Assembly (NCBI GenBank): GCA_019639155.1
Contig: JAHBSJ010000005.1
Location: 124,001-188,000 of the forward strand
Length of the DNA stretch: 64,000 nucleotides
Direction of reading: 5' to 3'
Source: Acidobacteriota bacterium
GTDB taxonomy: Bacteria; Acidobacteriota; Blastocatellia; Pyrinomonadales; Pyrinomonadaceae
Positions 49,786-59,440 of the stretch are shown here, in pieces. The first letter of the stretch is position 1. The number at the start of each line of letters is the position of its first letter. A model generated the notes under the pieces. That model saw only the letters and a program-made list of their open reading frames with translations, searched no databases and was not told the origin of the DNA. Both the position numbers and the translations under genes were made by a program.

Positions 49786-51033
49786 ATGGGGATTTCCTTA
49801 CTTCGAACCGCCGCGATGATGCTGATCGCGGCTGTTGCCTGCGCTTACGCCCAGCAGCCTATCCGCGATCTGCGGCCGACGGTCATTCTGATCTCGCTTG
49901 ACGGCTTTCGTTGGGATTATCCCGAAAAATATGACGCACCGACCATCTCGCGGATCGCGAGAGAGGGCGTGCGTGCAAAATGGATGATCCCGTCTTTTCC
50001 GACAAAGACTTTTCCCAATCACTACACGACCGTAACGGGGCTTTATCCGGCGGATCACGGTCTGGTTGAGAACAACGTTTTTGATTTCGACACTGTCTTT
50101 ACGATGTCGAAACGCGAGGAGGTCGAGAACTCGCGTTGGTGGGGCGGCGAGCCGATCTGGGTTACCGCCGAAAGACAAGGCCAGCGTGCGGCGTCGTTCT
50201 TTTGGGTCGGCAGCGAAGCGAAGATCGACGGCATTCAGCCGACGACATGGAAACGCTACGATGGAAAGATCCCGAACGAAGAACGCGTGGATACCGTACT
50301 TAGTTGGCTCGACAAGCCTCGGAGCGAGCGTCCTACGGTGATCACGCTCTACTTCAGCGATACGGACGACGCCGGCCACGCCGCCGGGCCCGATTCTAAA
50401 GAGGTTCGCGACGCTGTGAAAAAGGTGGACGGCGACGTAGCCCGTCTGGTCGAAGGGCTGAAGAAACGAAAGATCGAAAAGAAGGTCAATATCATTTTGA
50501 CCTCGGACCACGGCATGGCGGCGGTCAGTCAACGAAGCGCCGTCATTATGGATGAACACTTTGATCCGACGGACAAGACGCTCGCCGATCCCGTGATCAC
50601 GACCGGCGAGATCTGGCAGATATTTCCGAAACCGAACCGCGAAGACGAGATAATGCGGAAGTTGAGCGGCGTAAAAAACGCAACATGCTGGCGGAAAAGC
50701 GATATTCCCGACCGCTTTAGCTATAAACACGGGAAGCGCGTCGCTCCGATTCTTTGTGTGGCAGATATAGGCTGGTCATTGACAACGAAGGAGAGGCAAA
50801 CAGCGTTGGAGAAACGCACCGATTTTCCACGGGTCCGCGGAGCCCACGGTTTCGACAACAAACATAAGGAAATGCAGGCGATCTTCATCGCACGCGGGGC
50901 AGCTTTCAAACGCAGTCTAATCGTCGAGCCTTTTGGAAATATAGAGGTTTACAATGTGATGTGCAGAATACTGGGTCTGAACCCCGCACCTAACTCCGGC
51001 GATCTGCGACGCGTCCGAGGGATGCTTCGCTAA
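49786..51033 (+). CDS. Secreted nucleotide pyrophosphatase/phosphodiesterase (ENPP-like)
   Basis: A 415-residue alkaline-phosphatase-superfamily enzyme with a signal peptide (LRTAAMMLIAAVACAYAQ). VILISLDGFRWDYPEKYDAP holds the first metal Asp, SFPTKTFPNHYTTVTGLYPA the nucleophile Thr, YFSDTDDAGHAAGPDS and LTSDHGMAAVSQ further metal ligands, and RGAHGFDNKHKEMQAIFIAR the last His. The family hydrolyses phosphodiester or pyrophosphate bonds of nucleotides and sugars in the periplasm. It begins 10 bp after the hydrolase gene, so the two are probably co-transcribed. Confidence 0.9.
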   Translation: MGISLLRTAAMMLIAAVACAYAQQPIRDLRPTVILISLDGFRWDYPEKYDAPTISRIAREGVRAKWMIPSFPTKTFPNHYTTVTGLYPADHGLVENNVFDFDTVFTMSKREEVENSRWWGGEPIWVTAERQGQRAASFFWVGSEAKIDGIQPTTWKRYDGKIPNEERVDTVLSWLDKPRSERPTVITLYFSDTDDAGHAAGPDSKEVRDAVKKVDGDVARLVEGLKKRKIEKKVNIILTSDHGMAAVSQRSAVIMDEHFDPTDKTLADPVITTGEIWQIFPKPNREDEIMRKLSGVKNATCWRKSDIPDRFSYKHGKRVAPILCVADIGWSLTTKERQTALEKRTDFPRVRGAHGFDNKHKEMQAIFIARGAAFKRSLIVEPFGNIEVYNVMCRILGLNPAPNSGDLRRVRGMLR

Positions 51034-51043
51034 CAGAAATTGG

Positions 51044-51970
51044 TCAATTCCCTGCTTTTAGCGTAATTACCGCGATCTCCGGCGGGACCAATAAACGAAA
51101 CGGCAACACGCTGGTTCCGATGCCGGACGTGACGAACATATCTACGTCATTCTCGCGAATATGTCCGTAAGCATATTTCTGGCCATACGAAGAAGGAACT
51201 CCCGGGCGTCCTAATAACGGCAGCCGGATCTGCCCCCCGTGTGTGTGGGCCGCGATCATCAGCCGCAGTTCGTCAGAGATAGAAAGATCACCGGTTATCA
51301 CGGGAAAAACGTCCGGACTGTGTTGAAGCACGATAAGATCTCCACTGCCGGACGATTCGACGATAGTCCGCAGTTCGGCCGAAGTCTCTTTCCACGATTT
51401 TTGCATCTGCAAATGATCGATGGTGCCAAATATTCTCAGCGGTTTGCCGTTACGCTCGATGCTGATGATCTCATTCTGCAAAACGCGAACGCCAGCCGTC
51501 CTCAATTCGTCCGCGATCTTCTTGTCGCCGTGCCAGCCGTCATGATTGCCGAGGACCGCAAATACGCCTTCTTTTGCGCGCAGTCCTCCCAGCTTCCGTG
51601 CGATCAGGTTTACATCCATTCGAGTGTGATATGGGCGAGACGGCGAATGAATATATCCATGAGCGACGTAGTCACCGAGTAGTACGACGAGATCAGGATC
51701 TTGAAGATTTGCCAATGCGATGACACGATCAAGCATCTCTTCATCAACGGCGTTGGAGCCGCCGTGAACGTCGCCGATCGCGACGATCCGCAGTCCGTCG
51801 AACGCCGGATCAAGGTTCCTGATCTTTACCTCGGCCGGCGAAACGACAAGACGCCGCGGCTCGATAAAATACGAGTAAGCAAGGCCCAAAGCCCCCAACA
51901 AGACGACAAGAACAAAGAAGGAAATGTTTCTGAATCTATTTGCGATCTTTTTGAGCCCTTTTTGATCCAT
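51044..51970 (-). CDS. Membrane-anchored metallophosphoesterase (YkuE-like)
   Basis: A 308-residue protein with an N-terminal membrane segment (ISFFVLVVLLGALGLAYSYF). Metal ligands appear in order: IVAIGDVHGG, VVLLGDYVAHG, AVLGNHDGWHGD, LQHSPD and MIAAHTHGGQIRLPLLG. This is the YkuE/calcineurin-like set; some relatives hydrolyse UDP-2,3-diacylglucosamine or phospholipids. Its 3' end converges with the ENPP-like gene. The physiological substrate is unknown. Confidence 0.88.
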   Translation of the reverse strand: MDQKGLKKIANRFRNISFFVLVVLLGALGLAYSYFIEPRRLVVSPAEVKIRNLDPAFDGLRIVAIGDVHGGSNAVDEEMLDRVIALANLQDPDLVVLLGDYVAHGYIHSPSRPYHTRMDVNLIARKLGGLRAKEGVFAVLGNHDGWHGDKKIADELRTAGVRVLQNEIISIERNGKPLRIFGTIDHLQMQKSWKETSAELRTIVESSGSGDLIVLQHSPDVFPVITGDLSISDELRLMIAAHTHGGQIRLPLLGRPGVPSSYGQKYAYGHIRENDVDMFVTSGIGTSVLPFRLLVPPEIAVITLKAGN

Positions 51971-51984
51971 TTGGGATGCTGCTG

Positions 51985-53736
51985 CTAACCGAAATACTCG
52001 CCCCAGCGTTCATCAACAAGTTTAACGATGTCTTCATGCGGCTCCACTTCTTTTGGATACCAAGGCTTCATACGAGCATCGATGACGACAGGTGCTGAGT
52101 AGCCGATGTGGTTGTTCTTAAGTTCGATGTTTTTGGCGTAAACGTCCGATGCGGGATCGAATCGCGTCCATGTCGCCCAAAGGAATTTCTCGGTCGAACC
52201 CGCAAATTCGATACTGTCGTGCAAAACGATCAACTGCCAATCGTCAAATTTGCCGGAGCGGGCCATGCGATCAGCGAGGTCCTTTTCATTTTCGTAACTG
52301 TCGGCTTCGAGAACTAGACAGCCGCCGCAGTATGGTTCAGCGGCTCTAATGCCGGTCGGCAGCTCTCCGCGAAACTCGCGTGCGAGTTCCCGTTTCGCGT
52401 CGCCCATTCCAATAAGTATCGCCTTGCTGCCATAGTTGATCTTGCCGCTGGCATAATCGAGTGTGTCGAAAGCAGTCTGCGTGAAAATATGAAGGTCGCG
52501 GTGCCAATCAACACGGGCTAGGATATGCTCGAACAGCGATCTGAAATCGTGCAGGTCCTGCGGCGTGTCGGTCAATAAAAGAAATTTTGTCAAAGCAAGC
52601 TGGCCTTCGCCCAAGATGCGAAACCCCGCGGACAAGCCTTCTCGGCCATACCGCTCGCGGACGACGGCTGCTGACAGAGAGTGAAATCCGGTCTCGCCAT
52701 AGCTCCAGAGGTCGCGGACCGCCGGCATTACAAGCGGAAACAATGGCGACAATAGCTCCTGCAAATAATCGCCGATAAAGAAATCTTCTTGACGAGGTTT
52801 GCCGACAACGGTCGCGGGATAGATCGCGTCCTTTCGATGAAAGACCGCATCCGTGTGAAAAACGGGATAATCGTGCGTCAGCGAATAATATCCGTAATGA
52901 TCGCCAAACGGCCCTTCAGGTCGTCTTTCGTGTGGCGGGACATGGCCGCAGATAGCGAATTCGGCCTCGGCCAGGAGTCGGTGATGGCCGTCAAGCGGAT
53001 TGTCTGTCATGCCGATCTTTGAACCCGCGAGCAACGACGCGAGCATCAATTCGGGAAAGCCTTCAGGCAGCGGAGCGATCGCAGAAAGTATCAAAGCGGG
53101 CGGCCCGCCGAGGAAGATGGTAGCTTTCAGAGCTTCATTTCGCTGCTCTGCCTCGTAGTAATGAAAACCGCCGCCTTTGCCGATCTGCCAATGTATGCCT
53201 GTTGTAGTTTTGTCGTATCGCTGGATGCGGTACATGCCGAGATTGTGCTTTCCATCGACCGGGCTTTCTGTGTAAACGAGCGGCAGCGTAACAAAATGCC
53301 CTCCGTCCTCGTGCCATAGCTGCAAAAGCGGAAGTTTCTCCAGATCGACGTTCGCCTGACGCGATTCGAGGACCGGAGCGTTTCGGACATTCTTAGTTCC
53401 AAGCTTTGCCGCCGTGAACGCGAGATCACGATAGCCCCAAAGTTTGTTGAGTTTCGGTGGAAGCAGCTCTTCGGCTGCGTGCACCGCACGCTTTACGAAT
53501 TCGAGCGGTTTCGGACCGAACGCAAGATCGATTCGGCGTTTTGTCCCGAAAAGGTTAGTGACGACCGGAAAATCCGAGCCTTTCACGTTCGTGAAAAGCA
53601 ACGCTTTGCCTTTTTCGTCAATTATCCGTCGATGGATCTCAGCGATCTCCAGATACGGATCGATCTCAGCCGAGATCTCGACGATCTCGTTCTCGCGGCG
53701 GAGGAGGTCGATGAAAGACCGCAAATTCTTGTGCAT
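51985..53736 (-). CDS. ubiD: UbiD family decarboxylase
   Basis: A 583-residue protein. LRSFIDLLRRENEIVEISAE at the N-terminus, LPLVYTESPVDGKHNLGMYR, IHWQIGKGGGFHYYEAEQ and ERRPEGPFGDHYGYYSL (with the conserved Arg-x-Glu-Gly-Pro-Phe and Gly-Asp-His) are UbiD prFMN and metal-binding regions. The length is a little above the usual 480-500. It decarboxylates aromatic acids with prenylated flavin from UbiX, in ubiquinone or menaquinone (futalosine route) synthesis or aromatic degradation. The acyl-CoA dehydrogenase gene directly abuts its start. No ubiX or mqn genes are in the window. Confidence 0.9.
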   Translation of the reverse strand: MHKNLRSFIDLLRRENEIVEISAEIDPYLEIAEIHRRIIDEKGKALLFTNVKGSDFPVVTNLFGTKRRIDLAFGPKPLEFVKRAVHAAEELLPPKLNKLWGYRDLAFTAAKLGTKNVRNAPVLESRQANVDLEKLPLLQLWHEDGGHFVTLPLVYTESPVDGKHNLGMYRIQRYDKTTTGIHWQIGKGGGFHYYEAEQRNEALKATIFLGGPPALILSAIAPLPEGFPELMLASLLAGSKIGMTDNPLDGHHRLLAEAEFAICGHVPPHERRPEGPFGDHYGYYSLTHDYPVFHTDAVFHRKDAIYPATVVGKPRQEDFFIGDYLQELLSPLFPLVMPAVRDLWSYGETGFHSLSAAVVRERYGREGLSAGFRILGEGQLALTKFLLLTDTPQDLHDFRSLFEHILARVDWHRDLHIFTQTAFDTLDYASGKINYGSKAILIGMGDAKRELAREFRGELPTGIRAAEPYCGGCLVLEADSYENEKDLADRMARSGKFDDWQLIVLHDSIEFAGSTEKFLWATWTRFDPASDVYAKNIELKNNHIGYSAPVVIDARMKPWYPKEVEPHEDIVKLVDERWGEYFG

Positions 53737-54585
53737 TTAGGCGTAATCGTAAAAGCCCTTGCCGCTCTTTCTGCCGAGCCAACCGGCGTCCACGTATTTC
53801 TTCAGCAGCGGACATGGCCGGTATTTCGGATCGCCGAGGCCATCGTGCAGGACGTTCAGGATCGCAAGGCATACGTCCAATCCGATGAAATCCGCTAGAG
53901 TCAGCGGCCCCATCGGGTGATTCATGCCGAGCTTCATTATCTCGTCGATCGATTCTTTTGTTGCGACGCCTTCATGCAATGCAAAGACGGCTTCGTTGAT
54001 CATCGGCATCAGAACGCGGTTTGAAACGAATCCCGGGTAATCATTACACTCAACCGGCACTTTCCCGAGCTGTTCAGACATTACTTTAACTTTTGCGTAA
54101 GTCCCATCACTAGTTGCAATTCCGCGGATAACCTCAACCAGTTTCATCAACGGCACCGGATTAAAGAAGTGCATTCCTATCACCTTGTCCGGACGGCTCG
54201 TAACCGCAGCGATCTTGGTGATCGATATCGATGACGTGTTTGACGAGAGGAGCGTATCCGGCCCGCAGATCGTATCGAGCTTTTCGAAGATCGTCTTCTT
54301 TATATCAAAGTTCTCTGTCGCCGCTTCCACGATCAGCGTGCAATCCTTTAGGTCGTCGAGTTCTGTCGTCGATCTTATACGACCTTGTATCTCAGCCTTT
54401 TGTTCCTCGGTCATCGTCTCTTTCTTGACGAAACGATCGAGGCTCTTATTGATATTAGCCAAGCCGCGTTCCAGAAATTCGGGCTTAATATCACACATCA
54501 CCACGTCGAAACCCGAGGCGGCGGCCGTTTGTGCGATGCCGTTACCCATTGTTCCGGCACCTATTACTCCGATAATTTCACTCAT
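53737..54585 (-). CDS. hbd: 3-hydroxybutyryl-CoA dehydrogenase
   Basis: A 282-residue enzyme of typical Hbd length. [20 protein letters not shown] is the NAD loop, [14 protein letters not shown] and [19 protein letters not shown] (catalytic His) and [19 protein letters not shown] (substrate Asn) are characteristic, and [19 protein letters not shown] closes the C-domain. It interconverts acetoacetyl-CoA and 3-hydroxybutyryl-CoA. The thiolase gene upstream on the same strand (55126) would supply acetoacetyl-CoA, but a 540-bp repeat region separates them. Confidence 0.93.
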   Translation of the reverse strand: MSEIIGVIGAGTMGNGIAQTAAASGFDVVMCDIKPEFLERGLANINKSLDRFVKKETMTEEQKAEIQGRIRSTTELDDLKDCTLIVEAATENFDIKKTIFEKLDTICGPDTLLSSNTSSISITKIAAVTSRPDKVIGMHFFNPVPLMKLVEVIRGIATSDGTYAKVKVMSEQLGKVPVECNDYPGFVSNRVLMPMINEAVFALHEGVATKESIDEIMKLGMNHPMGPLTLADFIGLDVCLAILNVLHDGLGDPKYRPCPLLKKYVDAGWLGRKSGKGFYDYA

Positions 54586-55125
54586 TGATCAATATATTCC
54601 CTTTTATTATGGCGATCACAACAGAAAACTAGAATAACTAAGTTCGTACCCAAATAAAAACCGCGTCAAAGTCCGCAGCTAAGTCACCGCCAAACGTGCA
54701 GATCAGGCCATAAAACCCCAATCGGTGAGCCGATCTGGATTTATATAGCTGCATGTTTCTATTTTGTGCACCGAAAACCTTTCCAAGAGTTTCGTTGATC
54801 TTTCCCAAAGCCAGGAAATCATTTTCCCATCTCCGAAAATGATTCCCAAAGCCAGGAAATGATTTCCAAAGCCAGGAAATGATTTCCAAAGCCAGGAAAT
54901 TTTTCCCCGAGTCTGGAAAATTTTTCCCCGAGTCTGGAAAATTTTTCCCCGAGTCTGGAAAATTTTTCCCGGACGACCAAAAATCAACCTAGCCGTTAGG
55001 GATCATTCCTGACGCCATATTTAATGTGATGTCTCAATTTAGCGAGGCTAAATTGGGATGATATATATAGTTTACCTGTTATGGCTGCCTATATCTGCGA
55101 CGCATCATGACCGCTAATTTAAAAA
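54586..55125. other. Gene-free gap between hbd and thiolase
   Basis: This 540-bp stretch holds no convincing gene; the short minus-strand frames read repeat-derived sequence. It contains a 20/21-bp tandem repeat (54799-54972) and an AT-rich part near 55020-55125 with a short inverted pair, AATTTAGC (55034-55041) and GCTAAATT (55047-55054). The hbd promoter probably lies within it. Confidence 0.6.
54799..54972. repeat. 20/21-bp tandem repeat with phased A/T tracts
   Basis: Four units of CCAAAGCCAGGAAAT type (at 54804, 54845, 54865 and 54885; 20-bp period for the last three) pass into three units of TTTTCCCCGAGTCTGGAAAAT (54901, 54922, 54943; 21-bp period). The two types are diverged versions of one unit sharing AG-C/T-C-A/T-GGAAA. 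AAAATTTTT recurs every 21 bp, two helical turns, which should bend the DNA. Confidence 0.85.
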
Positions 55126-56319
55126 TTAATCCCGTTCGACTGCCAAGGCGACCGAGTTTCCGCCGCCAAGACAAAGTGCCGCAACGCCCCTTTTGGCTCC
55201 CCTGCGTTTCATTTCGTGCAAGAGGGTCGTAAGGATGCGCGAACCGGAATTGCCAATGGCGTGGCCCATTGCAACGGCACCACCATTGACGTTGACCTTT
55301 TCCAAGTCGAGCCCAAGCTCTTTCATCACGCCAAGTGCTTGTACGGAAAACGCCTCGTTAAGCTCGAACAGATCGACGTCCGACATCTCCCAACCTGCTT
55401 TTTTCAGAACATTTAGCACGCCCTGAACCGGAGCAAGCATGATCATTTTCGGCTCGATGCCCGACGTAGCGGAAGCCACTATCCGCGCCAGCGGCTCAAC
55501 TCCAAGCTCGGCCGCTTTCTCTGCTGAGGTCACTACCAGTGCCGATGCTCCGTCGTTCACACCGGGAGCGTTGCCGGCCGTTACGGTGCCGCCATCGCGT
55601 TTGAATGCCGGTTTTAGCTTTGAAAGAGCCTCGACCGTGGTTTCGGGGCGGACCGGTTCATCGTAGTCAAGGACAATGGGATCACCCTTCTTTTGCGGGA
55701 TCTCGACGGGGACGATCTCTTCAGCAAAACGGCCCGCTGCCTGTGCCTCGGCGGCTTTTCGGTGCGAATTGTAGGCAAAGTCATCTTGCTGTTCGCGAGT
55801 AACTTCGCATTTTTCGGCTACAACCTCGCCGGTGTTGCCCATGTGCCAATTCTCAAAAGGGCACCAAAGGCCATCGTGGATCATCAGATCGGTAACGGTC
55901 TGATTGCCCATTCGGTAACCATCACGGGCTCCGGGCATTGCATACGGAATGTTCGACATTGACTCCATGCCGCCCGCAACCACGACCTCAGAATCGCCTA
56001 ATTGGATAGCTTGAGATGCGAGAGCAACAGCCCTAAGACCGGAGCCGCAAACCATGTTTACCGTCAAAGCCGAAACCTCCGGCGGCAGCCCAGCCTTTAA
56101 CGCGGCTTGCCGTGCAGGAGCCTGTCCGATACCTGCCTGAACAACGCAGCCCATTATGACCTCGTTGACATCGCCGGCGTCGATGCCGGCCCTCGAAACT
56201 GCTTCCCTTATCGCAACGGCCGCGAGGTCGGGAGCGGAAAAACCTTTCAAAAGCCCCTGAAACTTGCCTGTCGGCGTTCTAACGGCACTTAAAATTACTG
56301 CGGATCTATTATCACTCAT
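55126..56319 (-). CDS. atoB: Acetyl-CoA C-acetyltransferase (thiolase)
   Basis: A 397-residue thiolase. [20 protein letters not shown] carries the nucleophile Cys, [20 protein letters not shown] the Asn-Glu-Ala-Phe motif, [20 protein letters not shown] the catalytic His, and [20 protein letters not shown] the second Cys and CoA loop. The Cys-Leu-Gly-Gly-Gly ending is of the biosynthetic/acetoacetyl-CoA type. It condenses or cleaves acetoacetyl-CoA. A CoA transferase gene lies 76 bp upstream, and hbd lies downstream past the repeat gap. Confidence 0.93.
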   Translation of the reverse strand: MSDNRSAVILSAVRTPTGKFQGLLKGFSAPDLAAVAIREAVSRAGIDAGDVNEVIMGCVVQAGIGQAPARQAALKAGLPPEVSALTVNMVCGSGLRAVALASQAIQLGDSEVVVAGGMESMSNIPYAMPGARDGYRMGNQTVTDLMIHDGLWCPFENWHMGNTGEVVAEKCEVTREQQDDFAYNSHRKAAEAQAAGRFAEEIVPVEIPQKKGDPIVLDYDEPVRPETTVEALSKLKPAFKRDGGTVTAGNAPGVNDGASALVVTSAEKAAELGVEPLARIVASATSGIEPKMIMLAPVQGVLNVLKKAGWEMSDVDLFELNEAFSVQALGVMKELGLDLEKVNVNGGAVAMGHAIGNSGSRILTTLLHEMKRRGAKRGVAALCLGGGNSVALAVERD

Positions 56320-56395
56320 GGCTTGATCGTTATCTCCAATATTAAAGAAATATATGCAAAACCTCAGAATATCACAGCGAACTGCGGGCCGCTAT

Positions 56396-57670
56396 TCAAA
56401 CGCTTTTGAATCTTTCAAACGCCTCACGTTCCAGCATTTCGCGATGGTCGGGATGTGCGATCCGAATCAGTTCGTGCGCCCTTTGCCGGAGGTTCTTCCC
56501 GTAAAGATTTGCCACGCCGAATTCGGTGACGACGTAGTGAACGTTGGCCCGCGTAGTTACAACACCGGCACCGGGACGCAGTTGCGGGACGATCTTGCTC
56601 TCGCCGCGAGAAGTTGCCGACTGCAGAGCGATAATGGGTTTGCCGCCCGGCGACAGGGATGCGCCGCGAATGAAGTCCATTTGTCCGCCCACGCCCGAAT
56701 ACTGAAATGTGCCGATAGAGTCCGCACAGATCTGACCGGTCAGGTCGACCTCGATAGCGCTGTTTATGGCGGTTACCTTGGGGTTGCGGCGAATGACTGA
56801 TGTGTCATTTACATATTCAATGTCAAGCATCAGAACCTGCGGATTATCGTCGATAAAGTCATAAAGACGTCTTGTTCCCATCACGAAGCCGGCTACTATC
56901 TTGCCGGGATGCTTCAGTTTCTTGCGGCCATTTACAACGCCCTTTTCAACGAGCGGAATAACACCGTCCGAAAACATTTCGGTGTGGATCCCCAGATCCT
57001 TATGTCCATGAAGCGAGTTAAGGACCGCATTTGGTATGCTCCCAATGCCCATCTGGAGCGTGGCGCCGTCCTCGACCATTTCGGAAATGAATGTGCCTAT
57101 GGCAATGTCAGCGGGCGTCAGTTCGGGCACCGGTACCTCGGCGAGGGGCAAATCTACCTCGACCAGGTAGTCGATCTTATCGACATGCAGCAACGCATCG
57201 CCCAACGTTCGTGGCATCTGCGGATTTACTTGTGCGATCACGGTCTTTGCGCAGTCTGCCGCCGCACGGGCAACATCGACAGAGACACCAAGAGAGCAAA
57301 AGCCGTGTTTGTCCGGCGGCGAAACGTGAAGTAATGCAACATCAAGCGGCAACACATTCTGTCGAAACAATGCCGGTATCTCTGAAAGAAAAACAGGAAT
57401 GTAGTCGGCCCGGCCCTCGTTCACGGCTCTTCGAACGTTCCCGCCGACAAAGAATGCATTAACCCGAAAGCTCTCAGAAAGTTCGGGCGTGGCGTACGGA
57501 GCCTCGCCTTCAGTGTGTAAGTGGACGAGCTCAACATTGCGGAGTTCATCCTTTCGATCAGTGAGGGCACGAATGAGGACTTGCGGAGCCGCAGCGACGC
57601 TGTGAATGAAGACCCGATCGCCGCTTTTAACTACCTTGAGTGCGTTATCCGCAGATGTGTATCTCGTCAT
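56396..57670 (-). CDS. Acetyl-CoA hydrolase / CoA-transferase family protein
   Basis: A 424-residue protein from the ATG at 57668-57670; 17 upstream codons in frame are doubtful. SADNALKVVKSGDRVFIHS opens the first domain, MGIGSIPNAVLNSLHGHKDL and LGIHTEMFSDGVIPLVE (with the Glu that forms the CoA thioester) mark the second, and GVATTRANVHYVVTEFG-like sequence (VVTTRANVHYVVTEFGVANL) the C-terminus. It resembles 4-hydroxybutyrate or acetate:acyl-CoA transferases. With thiolase and Hbd it suggests acetoacetate/butyrate-type acyl-CoA metabolism. The exact acid is unknown. Confidence 0.87.
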   Translation of the reverse strand: MTRYTSADNALKVVKSGDRVFIHSVAAAPQVLIRALTDRKDELRNVELVHLHTEGEAPYATPELSESFRVNAFFVGGNVRRAVNEGRADYIPVFLSEIPALFRQNVLPLDVALLHVSPPDKHGFCSLGVSVDVARAAADCAKTVIAQVNPQMPRTLGDALLHVDKIDYLVEVDLPLAEVPVPELTPADIAIGTFISEMVEDGATLQMGIGSIPNAVLNSLHGHKDLGIHTEMFSDGVIPLVEKGVVNGRKKLKHPGKIVAGFVMGTRRLYDFIDDNPQVLMLDIEYVNDTSVIRRNPKVTAINSAIEVDLTGQICADSIGTFQYSGVGGQMDFIRGASLSPGGKPIIALQSATSRGESKIVPQLRPGAGVVTTRANVHYVVTEFGVANLYGKNLRQRAHELIRIAHPDHREMLEREAFERFKSV

Positions 57671-57740
57671 ATGTTCGATGTGCTTTGTGAGCGCCTTGCA
57701 GGCCATTGTCGCAACAACCAATATGCTAATCTATTCGAAT

Positions 57741-58097
57741 ATGTCCCAGGTACTGACGCCCGGAGATTTTCTTGTTTATCAACTTGAGGCCGGATTCGGT
57801 TTGCTGCGTTTGCTTGCAGCCGACGGCGAGGGCGATGAAACGGTTTGGCATGTATGTGCATACGAGGATTTTTATCCGGATGTGGATATTGTTGTTGCTG
57901 CGATCACCGTGAAAGAACCACGCAAGTCGATCGAACACATCGCGCTCACGAACAGGGCTTTTGAAAGCACACAGGTCGCAAAACTGTTGAATCTCCCCAT
58001 TTCTGTCCAAGAAAAAGACCTAGTCGAGGTTTGGCGTTCATCCAATCCTGGAAAAGTGTCTGACCGATCCATAAGGCTTCTGCTTGGATTTCGATGA
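57741..58097 (+). CDS. Hypothetical protein, 118 residues
   Basis: From the ATG at 57741 (the frame is open 45 codons further upstream over the start of the CoA transferase) it reads MSQVLTPGDFLVYQLEAGFG, LLRLLAADGEGDETVWHVCA and YEDFYPDVDIVVAAITV. The first half, GDFLVYQLEAGFGLLRLL followed by VWHV, looks like a small SH3-like or Imm-type beta barrel, but I do not recognise a family. No signal peptide or membrane segment is present. It is divergent from the CoA transferase by 70 bp and convergent with proline dehydrogenase. Confidence 0.6.
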   Translation: MSQVLTPGDFLVYQLEAGFGLLRLLAADGEGDETVWHVCAYEDFYPDVDIVVAAITVKEPRKSIEHIALTNRAFESTQVAKLLNLPISVQEKDLVEVWRSSNPGKVSDRSIRLLLGFR

Positions 58098-58114
58098 CGC
58101 AGTCGGAACGCCGT

Positions 58115-59293
58115 TCAAAGCAGCCTTCGGCGCACAAGTTCTCTTTTGAGCATCTCCAATTCCCGGGACATGTGGCCGGCGGCAGAAGAATTCTCTTGGG
58201 CGCGTCTTATCAGGTACGGCACCGAATCGGCAACCGGGCCGTATGGAACATATTTCGAGACGTTGAATCCATTCTTAGCAAGAACATACGAGATGTTGTC
58301 ACCCATTCCATAAAGCTGAGAGAAATGAATGTTGGCGTGATTTCGAGGGATCTGAAGTTCCTCCATACGCCGTGCCAATAACATAGTGCTCGCCTCGTTG
58401 TGAGTGCCGGCAACGAAGGCGGTATCCTGATAATGTTTCAGGCAGTATTCGATCGCCGCGTCAAAATCGGCATCCGTCGCAGGTTGGTCCGGGTGGATCG
58501 GTGACGGGTAACCGTTCGCCTCGGCCCGTTCGCGTTCCTTTTCCATGTATGCACCGCGTACAAGTTTGACCGCGTAAAAGTAGCCATTCTTTGCTGCTTC
58601 ACGCCGAGACTGTTTCAAAAACTCGAGCCGGTCGCGGCGGTAGAGCTGAATCGTATTAAATATGATCGGGCGCTCTTTATTGTACTTCTCCATCATATCG
58701 GTGACCATACGGTCGATCGCATCTTGGATCCAAGATTCTTCGGCGTCGATAAATAGCGGCTGCCCGATCTCATAAGCAAAATGGCAGATATCTGCCACGC
58801 GCTTATGGATCCGTTCGCACTTCGCCTGACTTTTCGCGTCAAGCTTCTTCTTTGAACTCATCCGTTCGAGTGTCCCGAGCGGAGCGATCCCGGAAACTTT
58901 GAAAACCGAGAAGGGGATGTTGTCATCATTCTTAGCCCGTTCGATCGCTCTCAGAATCTCATCTTTGGTTCGGTCAAAATCCTCTTCTCGCGTCTTTCCT
59001 TCTACGGAATAATCCAAGATCGTACCTATCCGGGCACGGCCGAGCTTATCGATCACCCGAGAGCATTCTTCGATGGTTTCGCCGCCGCAGAATTGTTCGT
59101 AAATGGTCGCCTTGATCATGCTCTCTACCGGCAAACCTATAGAAAGGGCAAACTTAGCTGCGGTCGTACCGAGCGAGTTGAGGATCGGCGAGTTCAACAG
59201 TTTGAAAAGCCTGTATTTTTCTCGGAGTTGAGAATCCGACTTGTCCGCGTATGCGGTTTCGGTGTCTAGAAAATCAAGGAAGAATTCGCTCAT
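58115..59293 (-). CDS. Proline dehydrogenase
   Basis: A 392-residue FAD-dependent TIM-barrel enzyme. FIDAEESWIQDAIDRMVTDM, NTIQLYRRDRLEFL, AVKLVRGAYMEKERERAEAN and AGTHNEASTMLLARRM are PRODH motifs, and the C-terminal helix SVPYLIRRAQENSSAAGHMS carries the Arg pair that holds the proline carboxylate. It oxidises proline to pyrroline-5-carboxylate at the membrane. No P5C dehydrogenase gene is in the window. It is divergent from proS with a 147-bp gap. Confidence 0.93.
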   Translation of the reverse strand: MSEFFLDFLDTETAYADKSDSQLREKYRLFKLLNSPILNSLGTTAAKFALSIGLPVESMIKATIYEQFCGGETIEECSRVIDKLGRARIGTILDYSVEGKTREEDFDRTKDEILRAIERAKNDDNIPFSVFKVSGIAPLGTLERMSSKKKLDAKSQAKCERIHKRVADICHFAYEIGQPLFIDAEESWIQDAIDRMVTDMMEKYNKERPIIFNTIQLYRRDRLEFLKQSRREAAKNGYFYAVKLVRGAYMEKERERAEANGYPSPIHPDQPATDADFDAAIEYCLKHYQDTAFVAGTHNEASTMLLARRMEELQIPRNHANIHFSQLYGMGDNISYVLAKNGFNVSKYVPYGPVADSVPYLIRRAQENSSAAGHMSRELEMLKRELVRRRLL

Positions 59294-59440
59294 AAAGCCG
59301 AAAGTTTAGCACAGTCTACATCAGGCGAACACTCGCAGAGATGCCTCCGGACATCCGCCTGTAATTGTGAAGCCAACGCATTTCCCGTATCATCCTAGTT
59401 TTATATCAGAATCATCGAAACAAGTTATTAGCAGTATTTT

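Noticed and set aside
49798..50730. Minus-strand open frame of 310 codons
   Set aside because: Antisense to the ENPP-like phosphodiesterase, whose catalytic motifs are intact on the plus strand.
54799..54972. Possible CRISPR or iteron-type origin
   Set aside because: Units are tandem without spacers, and no replication initiator gene or DnaA boxes are near.
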